NCBI RefSeq assembly: GCF_959029255.1
Contig: NZ_CAUFUE010000030.1
Location: forward strand, 1-56,772
Direction of reading: 5' to 3'
DNA: 56,772 nt
Origin: an uncultured Bacteroides sp.
GTDB taxonomy: Bacteria; Bacteroidota; Bacteroidia; Bacteroidales; Bacteroidaceae
The notes under the pieces were generated by a model. It ran no database searches. It was not told the DNA's origin and saw nothing but the letters and a program-made list of their open reading frames with translations. Made by a program: the position numbers and the translations under genes. Shown piece by piece: positions 1 to 8,332 of this stretch (position 1 is the stretch's first letter; the number at the start of each line of letters is the position of its first letter).

Positions 1-132
1 ATGAGACAAAAATAAGTATTTTAACGGAATCCCCCAAGAATTTAAACTGAGCCTTAATCTATCAGCAAACCAATGAGTTACGAGTGGTAGAAAAGAAAAG
101 CGGAGAGAGTTTTTCAACTTTCTCCGCTTCAG

Positions 133-216
133 TACCCAGACCCGGGGTCGAACCGGGATGGAAGTGAATCCACTGGTGTTTGAGACCAGCGCGTCTACCG
201 ATTCCGCCATCTGGGC
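133..216 (-). tRNA. tRNA-Leu (anticodon CAA)
   Basis: The minus strand folds as a class II tRNA. The acceptor arm GCCCAGA pairs with TCTGGGT, the T arm carries GGTTCGACCCC, and the variable arm is long as in leucine tRNAs. The anticodon loop is CTCAAAC, giving CAA, which reads UUG. The discriminator base is A and no CCA is encoded. A consensus promoter lies just upstream. Confidence 0.95.
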
Positions 217-240
217 ATGTTTGATTTCTCAAATGCGGTG

Positions 241-271
241 CAAAGATACGGCTTTTTTTGAAACCTGCAAT
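241..271 (-). promoter_or_regulatory. Promoter of tRNA-Leu
   Basis: On the minus strand a perfect Bacteroides -7 box TATCTTTG (241-248) is preceded, after 19 bp, by ATTG (268-271) as the -33 element. It ends 25 bp upstream of the tRNA-Leu 5' end. Confidence 0.75.
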
Positions 272-373
272 ACTTTTCATAAAAAAAGGCGAAAAAAGTG
301 AGAAAACATAGGGCAAACATTCCTTGTTTGTAAAATATGCAGTACATTAGCAGAAACTTTTAAAACAATTGAT

Positions 374-1459
374 ATGATAACCAACAAGGATAATTTCTGT
401 GTAATCATGGGTGGAGGAATAGGCAGCCGATTCTGGCCATTCAGCCGTAAAACACTTCCGAAACAATTCCTGGATTTCTTTGGTACAGGACGTTCATTAT
501 TACAACAAACGTTCGACCGTTTCAATAAAGTGATACCCACCGAGAATATACTCGTTGTCACAAACGATTTGTATGCCGACCTCGTGAAAGAGCAACTCCC
601 CGAGTTGAAGCCCGAACAAATATTACTGGAACCTACGCGCAGAAATACCGCTCCGTGCATTGCATGGGCTTCCTATCATATACGCGCATTAAATCCGAAT
701 GCAAATATCGTGGTAGCCCCTTCGGACCATCTTATCCTGAAAGAAGAAGAATTCCTGAAGGCAATTGAGAAGGGGTTGTCTTTTGTTGCTCAGTCGGATA
801 AATTACTGACACTCGGTATCAAGCCTAACCGCCCCGAAACAGGTTACGGTTATATCCAGATTGCCGAACAAATAGGCGACAATTTCTATAAAGTAAAAAC
901 TTTCACAGAAAAGCCCGAACTGGAACTAGCAAAGGTATTTGTTGAAAGTGGAGAATTTTATTGGAACTCCGGCCTGTTTATGTGGAACGTGAACAGCATT
1001 ATCAAATCCTGCGAGGTTCTGCTACCGGAGCTTGCAACCAAATTAGCCGCCGGAAAGGCCCTGTACGGCACTTCGGAAGAAAAGAAATTCATAGACGAAA
1101 ACTTCCCCGCCTGCCCCAATGTCTCCATCGACTTCGGAATTATGGAAAAGGCAGACAATGTATATGTATCCCTTGGCGATTTCGGCTGGTCCGACTTAGG
1201 CACCTGGGGTTCACTGTACGACCTCTCACCCAAAGATGGAGAAGGCAACGTAACCCTGAAATGTCATTCCCTGATTTACGACAGCAAAGATAATATCGTG
1301 GTACTTCCTCAAAACAAACTTGCCGTTATCGATGGCTTGAAGGGTTACCTGATTGCCGAATCGGACAATGTACTGTTGATTTGCAAAAAAGATGAAGAGC
1401 ATGCCATCCGCAAGTACGTCACCGATGCACAAATCAAACTTGGAGATGACTATATTTAA
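374..1459 (+). CDS. manC: Mannose-1-phosphate guanylyltransferase
   Basis: The enzyme makes GDP-mannose from mannose-1-phosphate and GTP, a precursor for GDP-fucose, capsule and glycoprotein glycans. Near the N-terminus (about residues 12-32) it has the nucleotidyltransferase signature GGGIGSRFWPFSR followed by PKQFLD. The motifs APSDHLI and FTEKP, and the WNSGLFMW stretch, are also typical. At 361 residues it is the short form: the C-terminal phosphomannose isomerase domain of bifunctional enzymes is absent. It appears monocistronic, with a hairpin terminator just downstream. Its promoter is not obvious; a TTTG at 327-330 is the only candidate -33 element. The family assignment is firm; the pathway use is inferred. 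Confidence 0.93.
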   Translation: MITNKDNFCVIMGGGIGSRFWPFSRKTLPKQFLDFFGTGRSLLQQTFDRFNKVIPTENILVVTNDLYADLVKEQLPELKPEQILLEPTRRNTAPCIAWASYHIRALNPNANIVVAPSDHLILKEEEFLKAIEKGLSFVAQSDKLLTLGIKPNRPETGYGYIQIAEQIGDNFYKVKTFTEKPELELAKVFVESGEFYWNSGLFMWNVNSIIKSCEVLLPELATKLAAGKALYGTSEEKKFIDENFPACPNVSIDFGIMEKADNVYVSLGDFGWSDLGTWGSLYDLSPKDGEGNVTLKCHSLIYDSKDNIVVLPQNKLAVIDGLKGYLIAESDNVLLICKKDEEHAIRKYVTDAQIKLGDDYI

Positions 1460-1470
1460 GTAAATAAAAT

Positions 1471-1504
1471 AGCGGGAGCCGGATATCCATCCAACTCCCG
1501 CTTT
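1471..1504. terminator. Bidirectional hairpin terminator between manC and the HIT gene
   Basis: AGCGGGAG (1471-1478) pairs perfectly with CTCCCGCT (1495-1502), with a 16-nt loop and T-rich sequence on both sides. It lies between convergent genes, so it may stop transcription from both. Confidence 0.7.
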
Positions 1505-1533
1505 CGTTTATCTAAGGGAGGAAAACAGTTTGT

Positions 1534-1926
1534 TTAGAGCGCGACACGGATAGCTTCAGCCACGGCCTTAAATTCATCATCCGTCAGCTTCAACTTCGGA
1601 TTGGAGAAAATCATATCTTTTTCGTTCTGCATCGGAACCAGATGAATGTGGGCATGAGGAACTTCCAAACCCAAAACAGCCTCACCCACCTTTTTGCAAG
1701 GGAAAGCCTTGCCGATGGCAAGCGCCACTTTCTTGGCAAAGACATGCATCTCCGCCAGGTCCCCGTCACTCAAATCAAACATATAGTCCACTTCCTGCTT
1801 GGGAACGACCAGTGTATGGCCTTTCACCAACGGGTTGATGTCAAGGAACGCAAAAAACTTGTCGTCTTCCGCTACCTTGTAGCAAGGTATCTCACCTGCG
1901 ATAATTCTGCTGAATATTGTTGCCAT
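1534..1926 (-). CDS. HIT family nucleotide-binding protein (HINT-like)
   Basis: This is a small cytoplasmic purine-nucleoside phosphoramidase or nucleotide hydrolase of the histidine-triad superfamily. The triad HAHIHLVPM is at residues 91-99 with His91, His93 and His95, and the fold-start sequence FSRIIAGEIPCYKV and the KGHTLVVPK strand are visible. The length of 130 residues is normal for HINT proteins. It follows greA in the same direction, 55 bp downstream, but a hairpin between them suggests only partial cotranscription. The physiological substrate cannot be read from sequence. Confidence 0.9.
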   Translation of the reverse strand: MATIFSRIIAGEIPCYKVAEDDKFFAFLDINPLVKGHTLVVPKQEVDYMFDLSDGDLAEMHVFAKKVALAIGKAFPCKKVGEAVLGLEVPHAHIHLVPMQNEKDMIFSNPKLKLTDDEFKAVAEAIRVAL

Positions 1927-1949
1927 AGCTTATATAGTTTATATAAAAT

Positions 1950-1977
1950 AAGGCAAGCCCGCATGCGGACCTGCCTT
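1950..1977 (-). terminator. Hairpin terminator after greA
   Basis: AAGGCA (1950-1955) pairs with TGCCTT (1972-1977), and the inner CCGC/GCGG extends the stem. On the minus strand the hairpin is followed by ATTTTAT, so it can attenuate readthrough from greA into the HIT gene. Confidence 0.5.
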
Positions 1978-1981
1978 ACCT

Positions 1982-2446
1982 TTAAAATGATATGTTCATT
2001 ACCTCAAGATTAATCATGCCCTGTGGCACTTTGATTTCAGCAACGTCACCCACTTTCTTGCCAAGCAATCCTTGAGCAATCGGGGTATTGACTGAAATCT
2101 TACCTTCCTTCAGGTTAGCTTCACTTTCCGATACGATGGTATAAGTCATCTTCATGCCGTTCTTCACGTTCTTCAGTTCCACTTTGTTCAGTATCTGCAC
2201 ACTGTCAGTCTTCAACTTGGACTCATCAATAATCTTGGCATCTGCAATCACCGCTTTCAGTTTATTGATTTTCATCTCAAGCATGCCCTGAGCCTCTTTT
2301 GCGGCGTCATATTCCGCATTTTCAGACAAATCACCCTTATCACGGGCTTCAGCAATGGCTGCCACAATTTTAGGGCGTTCCACAGTCTCCAGGTGTTTCA
2401 AGTCGGCCATCAATTTATTGTAACCGTCTTCTGACATATAAGCCAT
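1982..2446 (-). CDS. greA: Transcription elongation factor GreA
   Basis: GreA enters the RNA polymerase secondary channel and stimulates cleavage of backtracked transcripts. The 154-residue protein has the usual layout: an N-terminal antiparallel coiled coil (about 1-75) and a C-terminal FKBP-like domain. The coiled-coil tip GDLSENAEYDAAKE (about residues 38-51) holds the acidic residues that chelate the catalytic metal. The start is supported by a strong AAGGAGG ribosome site 7 nt upstream, which is unusual in Bacteroides, where such sites are often weak. The leader contains a terminator-like hairpin (separate entry). Confidence 0.95.
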   Translation of the reverse strand: MAYMSEDGYNKLMADLKHLETVERPKIVAAIAEARDKGDLSENAEYDAAKEAQGMLEMKINKLKAVIADAKIIDESKLKTDSVQILNKVELKNVKNGMKMTYTIVSESEANLKEGKISVNTPIAQGLLGKKVGDVAEIKVPQGMINLEVMNISF

Positions 2447-2492
2447 AGTTTTTTCCTCCTTATATTATATTAGTTTTTAATGGTACTATAAA

Positions 2493-2527
2493 CAAAAAAG
2501 AATTCCAACATGGTCAGCATGCTGGAA
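2493..2527 (-). promoter_or_regulatory. Terminator-like hairpin in the greA leader
   Basis: On the minus strand TTCCA (2523-2527) pairs with TGGAA (2503-2507), with an inner GCATG/CATGT pairing, followed by TTCTTTTTTG. It lies between the greA promoter box (2549-2556) and the greA start (2446), about 20-50 nt into the predicted transcript. A hairpin plus U tract at that place fits an attenuator or a source of a short leader RNA. Confidence 0.55.
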
Positions 2528-2548
2528 CCCTCTTTCCTATTTCCTTTG

Positions 2549-2579
2549 CAAAGATAGGCTTTTAAACAATGCGTGTCAA
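2549..2579 (-). promoter_or_regulatory. Promoter of greA
   Basis: A perfect -7 box TATCTTTG lies on the minus strand at 2549-2556, with TTG at 2577-2579 as a partial -33 element 20 bp upstream. It gives a leader of about 95 nt before greA. Confidence 0.65.
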
Positions 2580-2634
2580 GCAAAAAATGCTGTTTTGTAA
2601 CACATTTACATAAAACGCCCTAATTTATAACACA

Positions 2635-3786
2635 TTACAACAATTCCTTCACCGCTGCATCCAAATCTTTGATAGCATCGCCACGTGCACTCAACTCATT
2701 TTTCTTGTTAATGAGGAACAGTGCCGGAACGGATTTAACATTGTATGCACCGGCAAAAGTCGAGTAAACCCCATTAGCATCGCGCACACACACCCACGGC
2801 AAGTTGTCGGCTGTCGTCTTCCAATAATGTTCGTCGGCATCCAAGGAAACCTGATAAATTTCCAGTCCCTGAGCGGCATACTTATCATACAGGTCGCGCA
2901 ACATATAATTATGTGTAGCCGAAACCGCACTCTGATAAATGGTGAAATCCAAAATCACCGCTTTCCCCTTCAAGTCGCTCAACTTACGCATATTTCCTTT
3001 CATATCGCGCAGGTTAATATCAATGATACCGGTTTCGTTCACTACCTCTTCGGGTATTTCCACCACCTTCTGTTGCGGAGTACGGGTATTTTTCATCCCC
3101 TTAATTACAATATTATAAAGGTTCTTGGAACGGTCGGCATGGGGATAATAATTATTCAGGCTGGTTGCCACGGCAGCAAAGCACTTAATATCATCCTTGC
3201 TATTCAGCGGGTCGAAAATCAGGTAATTGTTCAGTTTCTGGAACAAGGCGAAATAAGCCGCAGCCGTATTGGGCGCCGCAAAAATATAATTTATCTTCAC
3301 TTCATCCTTATAATTCTTCAACAGGGAAGACAGGCTGTCTTCAAACACATCGGCGCCTATAGTATGAGCCTGCATGCTCTGAAGCAAAGCATTCACCTTA
3401 GTCTGGAGTTGCAGTTGTTTCAAGGTCAATTCTTTCATCTTAAGGCTGTTTGCCGAACCCTCGACGGTGTAAGCGGTAGAAAAATCGGCATACGGAGCTT
3501 TCAACTGAACCGTTTCCGTTGAATCTATAGAGAAATTGATTACTTTGTCATCCACCCGCAAACGATAAAATTCGGGAGACTCCGGACGCGTTTGCTTGAA
3601 CGAGAACGAGCCGTCACCTTTCAGTTTTACCGAATCCAAAGGAACAATACCTTCCAAGGCCGAAGCCTCCAGATAAAGCATCTTGCCGTCAGCACCCGAT
3701 ACTTCACCCTCCACTTTGAATTTCGGTTCGGAATCACATGCACCCAAAGCAACTGCCGCAAGTGCCACAAATAAGATTTTCTTCAT
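2635..3786 (-). CDS. DUF4369 lipoprotein with a thioredoxin-like domain lacking CXXC
   Basis: The protein has a lipoprotein signal ending in LGAC (Cys16), a DUF4369 beta domain (about 22-110), a helical middle and a C-terminal thioredoxin/AhpC-like fold (about 245-383). Such Bacteroidetes lipoproteins usually serve as envelope thiol oxidoreductases of the TlpA/ResA type. Here the place of the active site, after the strand AVILDF, reads TIYQSAVSA and has no cysteine pair, while the cis-proline loop VPALFLI is kept. It is therefore probably not a thiol-disulfide oxidoreductase; binding or scaffold functions are possible. It looks monocistronic and faces away from pnp. Confidence 0.85.
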   Translation of the reverse strand: MKKILFVALAAVALGACDSEPKFKVEGEVSGADGKMLYLEASALEGIVPLDSVKLKGDGSFSFKQTRPESPEFYRLRVDDKVINFSIDSTETVQLKAPYADFSTAYTVEGSANSLKMKELTLKQLQLQTKVNALLQSMQAHTIGADVFEDSLSSLLKNYKDEVKINYIFAAPNTAAAYFALFQKLNNYLIFDPLNSKDDIKCFAAVATSLNNYYPHADRSKNLYNIVIKGMKNTRTPQQKVVEIPEEVVNETGIIDINLRDMKGNMRKLSDLKGKAVILDFTIYQSAVSATHNYMLRDLYDKYAAQGLEIYQVSLDADEHYWKTTADNLPWVCVRDANGVYSTFAGAYNVKSVPALFLINKKNELSARGDAIKDLDAAVKELL

Positions 3787-4147
3787 ATTATCACTCAGTT
3801 TTATTTTTCCGGTGTATTTTTCAAGTACAAATTGGTCATTTCTTCCGTCTTCACCCTACCCGAAACCCACCTGCGCCCTATTTGCTCCGTGTCTATAGAG
3901 TTGGACTTGATACGGACCAGGTAAGGACCGGATACGGAGCAGGCACGGAAGAGACCGGAAACTGGTCATTATTTCCGATTTTCATCCCCTTCAAGCATTT
4001 CAGGTAATGCCCAATCCGCCTGCAAATATACTTCTTTTCATGTTTAGTCAAAGCATTTTCCCCGCTTCTTCCACATAGAAAATTGAAAAAAGCAACTAAC
4101 TATAAACTTTTTATCTCATTTCCACCGCATTGCATAAATAAAATATG
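3787..4147. other. Intergenic region with a diverged direct repeat
   Basis: No gene is supported here. Two copies of a diverged segment, AATTGGTCATTTCTTCCG near 3831 and AACTGGTCATTATTTCCG near 3960, flank a stretch rich in GGACCGG/ACGGA-like words (about 3900-3958). The right end holds the pnp promoter. No convincing -7 box for the minus-strand lipoprotein was found. Confidence 0.4.
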
Positions 4148-4155
4148 TATCTTTG
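4148..4155 (+). promoter_or_regulatory. -7 box of the pnp promoter
   Basis: TATCTTTG is a perfect match to the Bacteroides -7 consensus, 39 bp upstream of the pnp start. No good TTTG lies at 19-21 bp upstream, so the -33 element is weak. Confidence 0.6.
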
Positions 4156-4194
4156 CCCGAATTTTGAAAGAAAAATAGATATAAAACATTTTTT

Positions 4195-6339
4195 ATGATT
4201 AACCCAATTGTTAAGACGATCGAGCTTCCTGATGGCAGAACCATCACGCTCGAAACGGGAAAGCTGGCAAAACAGGCAGACGGTTCTGTAATGCTTCGTA
4301 TGGGTAACACCATGCTTTTAGCTACTGTTTGTGCCGCCAAGGACGCAGTTCCCGGAACAGATTTCATGCCGTTACAGGTAGAGTACAAAGAAAAATTCTC
4401 AGCATTCGGACGTTTTCCCGGTGGTTTCACCAAACGCGAAGGACGCGCTTCTGACTATGAGATTTTGACTTGCCGTCTTGTAGACCGTGCTCTCCGCCCT
4501 TTATTTCCCGACAATTTTCATGCAGAGGTATATGTAAACATCATCCTGTTTTCGGCAGACGGTGTTGATATGCCCGATGCACTGGCAGGACTTGCAGCTT
4601 CCGCTGCCCTTGCCGTTTCAGATATCCCTTTCAACGGACCTATTTCTGAAGTACGTGTAGCACGTATTGATGGTAAGTTCGTTATCAACCCCACCTTCGA
4701 TCAGTTGGAAAATGCCGACATGGACCTCATGGTTGGCGCCACATACGAGAACATCATGATGGTAGAAGGTGAAATGAGCGAAGTATCGGAGAAAGATTTG
4801 CTGGAAGCCATGAAGGCTGCTCACGAGGCAATCAAAGTACAATGTAAAGCTCAGATGGAACTGGCAGAAGAAGTCGGTTCTACCGTAAAACGCGAATATT
4901 GTCACGAAGTGAACGATGAAGAACTCCGCAAGGCAGTTCATGACGCTTGCTACGATAAGGCATACGCCATCGCAGCTTCCGGAAACAAGAATAAGCACGA
5001 ACGCATGAACGCTTTCGACGCCATCCGCGAAGAATTCAAAGCACAGTTCAGCGAAGAAGAATTGGAAGAAAAGGCTCCGCTCATCGACCGTTATTATCAC
5101 GATGTTGAGAAAGAAGCCATGCGCCGTTCTATCCTAGACGAAGGCAAGCGTCTTGACGGACGTAAGACTACCGAAATCCGCCCCATCTGGTGCGAAATCG
5201 GTTATCTGCCCGGCCCTCACGGTTCCGCTATCTTCACACGCGGTGAAACCCAATCTTTGTCTACCGTTACTCTGGGTACCAAGCTGGACGAGAAAATCAT
5301 CGACGATGTACTGGAACACGGCAAAGAGCGCTTCCTGTTGCACTACAACTTCCCTCCGTTCTCTACGGGCGAAGCTAAGGCGCAACGTGGTGTAGGCCGT
5401 CGCGAAGTAGGCCACGGCCACTTGGCATGGCGTGCTTTGAAAGGCCAAATCCCTGCTGACTATCCTTACGTAGTACGCGTAGTATCCGATATCCTCGAAT
5501 CAAACGGTTCTTCTTCCATGGCTACCGTATGTGCAGGTACACTGGCACTGATGGATGCAGGCGTTAAAATCAAGAAGCCGGTATCAGGTATCGCGATGGG
5601 ATTGATTAAGAATGCAGGCGAAGATAAATATGCCGTACTGTCCGATATCCTCGGCGACGAAGACCACCTCGGCGATATGGACTTCAAGGTGACCGGTACA
5701 AAAGACGGTATCACTGCTACGCAGATGGATATCAAGGTAGACGGCTTGTCCTACGAAATCCTGGAAAAAGCATTGTTGCAGGCCAAAGAAGGCCGCGAAT
5801 ATATCTTGGGTAAAATCACCGAGTGCATCGCAGAGCCGCATGACGACCTGAAACCGCATGCTCCCCGCATTGAAACCATGACTATTCCTAAAGAATTCAT
5901 CGGCGCCGTAATCGGCCCGGGCGGAAAGATTATTCAGGGTATGCAGGAAGAGACCGGCGCAACCATCACTATTGAAGAAATAGACAACATCGGTAGAATC
6001 GAAATTGCCGGAACCAACAAGAAATGCATCGACGATGCAATGCGCATCATCAAGGGTATTGTAGCCGTACCGGAAGTAGGTGAAGTCTACAAAGGTAAAG
6101 TACGTTCCATCATGCCTTACGGTGCATTCATTGAATTCCTGCCGGGCAAAGACGGCTTGCTCCATATCTCCGAGATAGACTGGAAACGCTTGGAAACTGT
6201 AGAAGAAGCCGGAATCAAGGAAGGTGACGAAATCGACGTGAAGCTGCTCGACATCGACCCCAAGACAGGCAAGTTCAAACTTTCCCGTAAAGTTCTGCTT
6301 CCCCGTCCCGAAAGACAAGAAAGACCGGAAAAGAAATAA
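4195..6339 (+). CDS. pnp: Polynucleotide phosphorylase
   Basis: PNPase is the phosphorolytic 3'-5' exoribonuclease that degrades mRNA and can add tails. The 714 residues show the full domain order: RNase PH domain 1 (about 10-145, with FGRFPGGFTKREGR), all-helical domain, RNase PH domain 2 (about 320-540, with FPPFSTGEAKAQRGVGRREVGHG split by motif and the DILGDEDHLGDMDFKV metal site), KH domain with VIGPGGKIIQ, and an S1 domain near the C-terminus (GEVYKGKVRSIMPYGAFIEF). The length is standard. A strong terminator follows, so it is transcribed alone from the box at 4148. Confidence 0.98.
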   Translation: MINPIVKTIELPDGRTITLETGKLAKQADGSVMLRMGNTMLLATVCAAKDAVPGTDFMPLQVEYKEKFSAFGRFPGGFTKREGRASDYEILTCRLVDRALRPLFPDNFHAEVYVNIILFSADGVDMPDALAGLAASAALAVSDIPFNGPISEVRVARIDGKFVINPTFDQLENADMDLMVGATYENIMMVEGEMSEVSEKDLLEAMKAAHEAIKVQCKAQMELAEEVGSTVKREYCHEVNDEELRKAVHDACYDKAYAIAASGNKNKHERMNAFDAIREEFKAQFSEEELEEKAPLIDRYYHDVEKEAMRRSILDEGKRLDGRKTTEIRPIWCEIGYLPGPHGSAIFTRGETQSLSTVTLGTKLDEKIIDDVLEHGKERFLLHYNFPPFSTGEAKAQRGVGRREVGHGHLAWRALKGQIPADYPYVVRVVSDILESNGSSSMATVCAGTLALMDAGVKIKKPVSGIAMGLIKNAGEDKYAVLSDILGDEDHLGDMDFKVTGTKDGITATQMDIKVDGLSYEILEKALLQAKEGREYILGKITECIAEPHDDLKPHAPRIETMTIPKEFIGAVIGPGGKIIQGMQEETGATITIEEIDNIGRIEIAGTNKKCIDDAMRIIKGIVAVPEVGEVYKGKVRSIMPYGAFIEFLPGKDGLLHISEIDWKRLETVEEAGIKEGDEIDVKLLDIDPKTGKFKLSRKVLLPRPERQERPEKK

Positions 6340-6363
6340 AACGACTCTTTTCTTCTAATAGAT

Positions 6364-6396
6364 AAAGCCCGGCGGTAAATCCGCCGGGCTTTCTTT
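6364..6396 (+). terminator. Rho-independent terminator of pnp
   Basis: AAAGCCCGGCGG (6364-6375) and CCGCCGGGCTTT (6381-6392) form a perfect 12-bp stem with a 5-nt loop, followed by CTTTTC. Confidence 0.92.
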
Positions 6397-6513
6397 TCAA
6401 CCCCATACAAAACAGGGATATGCAGAAAAAACAACATGTATTACTTGCATATTCCAAAAAGATTATGTTGATTTGTCGCATGAAACCTTAAATAGCATAA
6501 AACTCCTTAAAGA

Positions 6514-7074
6514 ATGTCCGATTCCGGAAATTTACATACTATGAATCTTTTCTCCCGTTTCTTTCAAGAAAATCAGGAAAAGTTTCTGTCTTTTGCTTAT
6601 TCCTACCTCAGGGACAGAGCGGAGGCCGAAGATGTATTGATGGAGTCCATGATTGCTTTATGGGAAAACCGCGAAAGATGGGAAGAAGACAGCAATCTGA
6701 ATGCGCTGATGCTTACCATCATCAAAAACAAATCCCTCAACCACCTGGAGCACCAACAAATACGCCTGCGTGCCGAAGAAGACATCAACACCCATCGGCA
6801 GCGCGAACTGGATCTGCGTATCTCTACCTTAAGAGCCTGCGAGCCCGACCAGATTTTCAATACCGAGATACAGCACATCGTCCACAAAGTCCTGCAAGAA
6901 ATGCCGGAACAAAGCCGGAAAATTTTCATGCTCAGCCGTTATCAGAACCTGACCAATAAAAAAATCGCCGAGCAACTGGATATTTCAATTAAAACCGTAG
7001 AAGCCAACATAACCAAGGCTCTACGCATCCTACGGCTGGAATTGAAGGACTATCTGGCATCTATTCTCCTTTGA
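6514..7074 (+). CDS. ECF-type RNA polymerase sigma-70 factor
   Basis: This 186-residue sigma factor has region 2 (about 20-85: FLSFAYSYLRDRAEAEDVLMES) and region 4 (about 125-180: MPEQSRKIFMLSRYQNLTNKKIAEQLDISIKTVEANITKALRIL), with no regions 1 or 3. It belongs to the Bacteroidetes group paired with FecR-like anti-sigma factors and SusC receptors, and the next genes are exactly these. It should be released when the receptor binds its ligand and then drive the SusC/SusD genes. The start could instead be the internal ATG at 6541 (MNLFSRF); no clear ribosome site decides. Confidence 0.93.
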   Translation: MSDSGNLHTMNLFSRFFQENQEKFLSFAYSYLRDRAEAEDVLMESMIALWENRERWEEDSNLNALMLTIIKNKSLNHLEHQQIRLRAEEDINTHRQRELDLRISTLRACEPDQIFNTEIQHIVHKVLQEMPEQSRKIFMLSRYQNLTNKKIAEQLDISIKTVEANITKALRILRLELKDYLASILL

Positions 7075-7211
7075 TATTACCGCATTTTTCACCCCCTCTG
7101 AAAAAAGTTTGAAAAAAGTCCTACTTTTCGATAGGGTTGTTTCCGTCTCGTCGGTTATATATACAGAGAGGCGATAAACAACTTCCCTATTTAATCAAAC
7201 CGTTTTAAAAG

Positions 7212-8147
7212 ATGAACCAAGAATTATTATATAAGTATTTCAGAGGAACCGCTTCCATCGAAGAAGAAAAGCAAATCCTGGATTGGGTAGAAGCTTCGGA
7301 CGAGAACCGCGAAGCTTTCCTGAAAGAACGTATGCTGTTCGATATATCCTTGTTCTCTGAAAAACAAGATACAAAGAAGAAGACGACACGTCTAGTCCCG
7401 ATGCTCCGCTGGACAGCACGCATCGCCGCAGCCATCATCGTAGCCGTATCGGGTTATTTTATGACTGTAGACTACTTATACAACAAAGGAGCGCAACTAC
7501 AGACCATCACCGTCCCTGCCGGACAACGGGCACAAATCACACTTGCTGACGGCACACGCGTTTGGTTGAACTCAAAGTCTACCTTGACTTACGCCGGTAA
7601 CTTCGGCCGCAAAGACCGCAATGTGGAACTGGACGGTGAAGCTTACTTCGAAGTTGCCAAAAATAAAAATATACCTTTCTACGTACATACCGAAATGAAT
7701 AAGGTCAGAGTTGTAGGAACTTGCTTCAACGTTTGCGCCTACAACGGTAGCAAAGAATTTGAAACTACCTTGGTAGAAGGTATCGTAGACATTTATCCCT
7801 CATGCAACGACCAAGTGATTACCCGCCTTCAAAAGGATGAGTTCTTTGCCAACTATGATGGACGTTTAAAGAAAACCGTTCTCCCTTCATACGAGTATCT
7901 GCGTTGGAAGGAAGGTCTGTATTGTTTCGACGATGTGCCGTTCAGCGGTATCCTGGATAAACTGGAGAAATACTATAATGTAAAAATCACCGTAACCAGT
8001 CCCAAGCTGCTGAACCACGAAGGTCTCACCGGTAAGTTCAGAGAGCAAGACGGCGTCGAGCATATCTTGCGGGCCATTTCAAAAGACCACCCGTTCCGGT
8101 TCACCATCAACGAGGCTAAGGACTCGATAACTATATATGAAAAATAA
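7212..8147 (+). CDS. FecR-family anti-sigma factor
   Basis: This inner-membrane anti-sigma factor of 311 residues has a cytoplasmic N-terminal sigma-binding part (1-67), one membrane segment (about 68-86, IAAAIIVAVSGYFM), a periplasmic FecR domain (about 100-200, with AQITLADGTRVWLNSKSTLTY and VELDGEAYFEVAK) and a C-terminal DUF4974 domain (about 240-310, FDDVPFSGILDKLEKYYNVKI). In FecR systems the periplasmic part contacts the signalling domain of the TonB-dependent receptor. It lies 137 bp after its sigma factor and upstream of a receptor that carries the matching STN domain. Confidence 0.94.
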   Translation: MNQELLYKYFRGTASIEEEKQILDWVEASDENREAFLKERMLFDISLFSEKQDTKKKTTRLVPMLRWTARIAAAIIVAVSGYFMTVDYLYNKGAQLQTITVPAGQRAQITLADGTRVWLNSKSTLTYAGNFGRKDRNVELDGEAYFEVAKNKNIPFYVHTEMNKVRVVGTCFNVCAYNGSKEFETTLVEGIVDIYPSCNDQVITRLQKDEFFANYDGRLKKTVLPSYEYLRWKEGLYCFDDVPFSGILDKLEKYYNVKITVTSPKLLNHEGLTGKFREQDGVEHILRAISKDHPFRFTINEAKDSITIYEK

Positions 8148-8205
8148 GAACCTATAAATTTAGTACTAACCCTTTAAAACCTGAAATATTATGAAAGTAT
8201 AAACG

Positions 8206-8290
8206 AAACAGTCAAAAAAAACTTCCCCCCTTTTTGATAAAAAAAGATCGGAAAGTACCCCCATACTTCCCGATCCGAAACAGTCAAAAA
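8206..8290. repeat. Direct repeat flanking a hairpin upstream of the SusC gene
   Basis: GAAACAGTCAAAAA occurs at 8206-8219 and again at 8277-8290. Between the copies, GATCGGAAAGTA (8246-8257) and TACTTCCCGATC (8264-8275) form a 12-bp stem with one mismatch and a loop of mainly C. No U tract follows, so it is not an obvious terminator. It may act in mRNA processing or regulation between fecR and the receptor gene. Confidence 0.5.
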
Positions 8291-8332
8291 TCGACCTTAA
8301 TCAATTTATTAACTTAACACAGTGACAAAGAT

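Noticed and set aside
5584..6318. Minus-strand ORF of 244 codons opposite pnp
   Set aside because: It overlaps the conserved KH/S1 end of PNPase in antisense and has no motif of its own.
6364..6396. Considered as an operator for the ECF sigma gene
   Set aside because: A perfect stem with a small loop and a following T-rich run fits a pnp terminator better.
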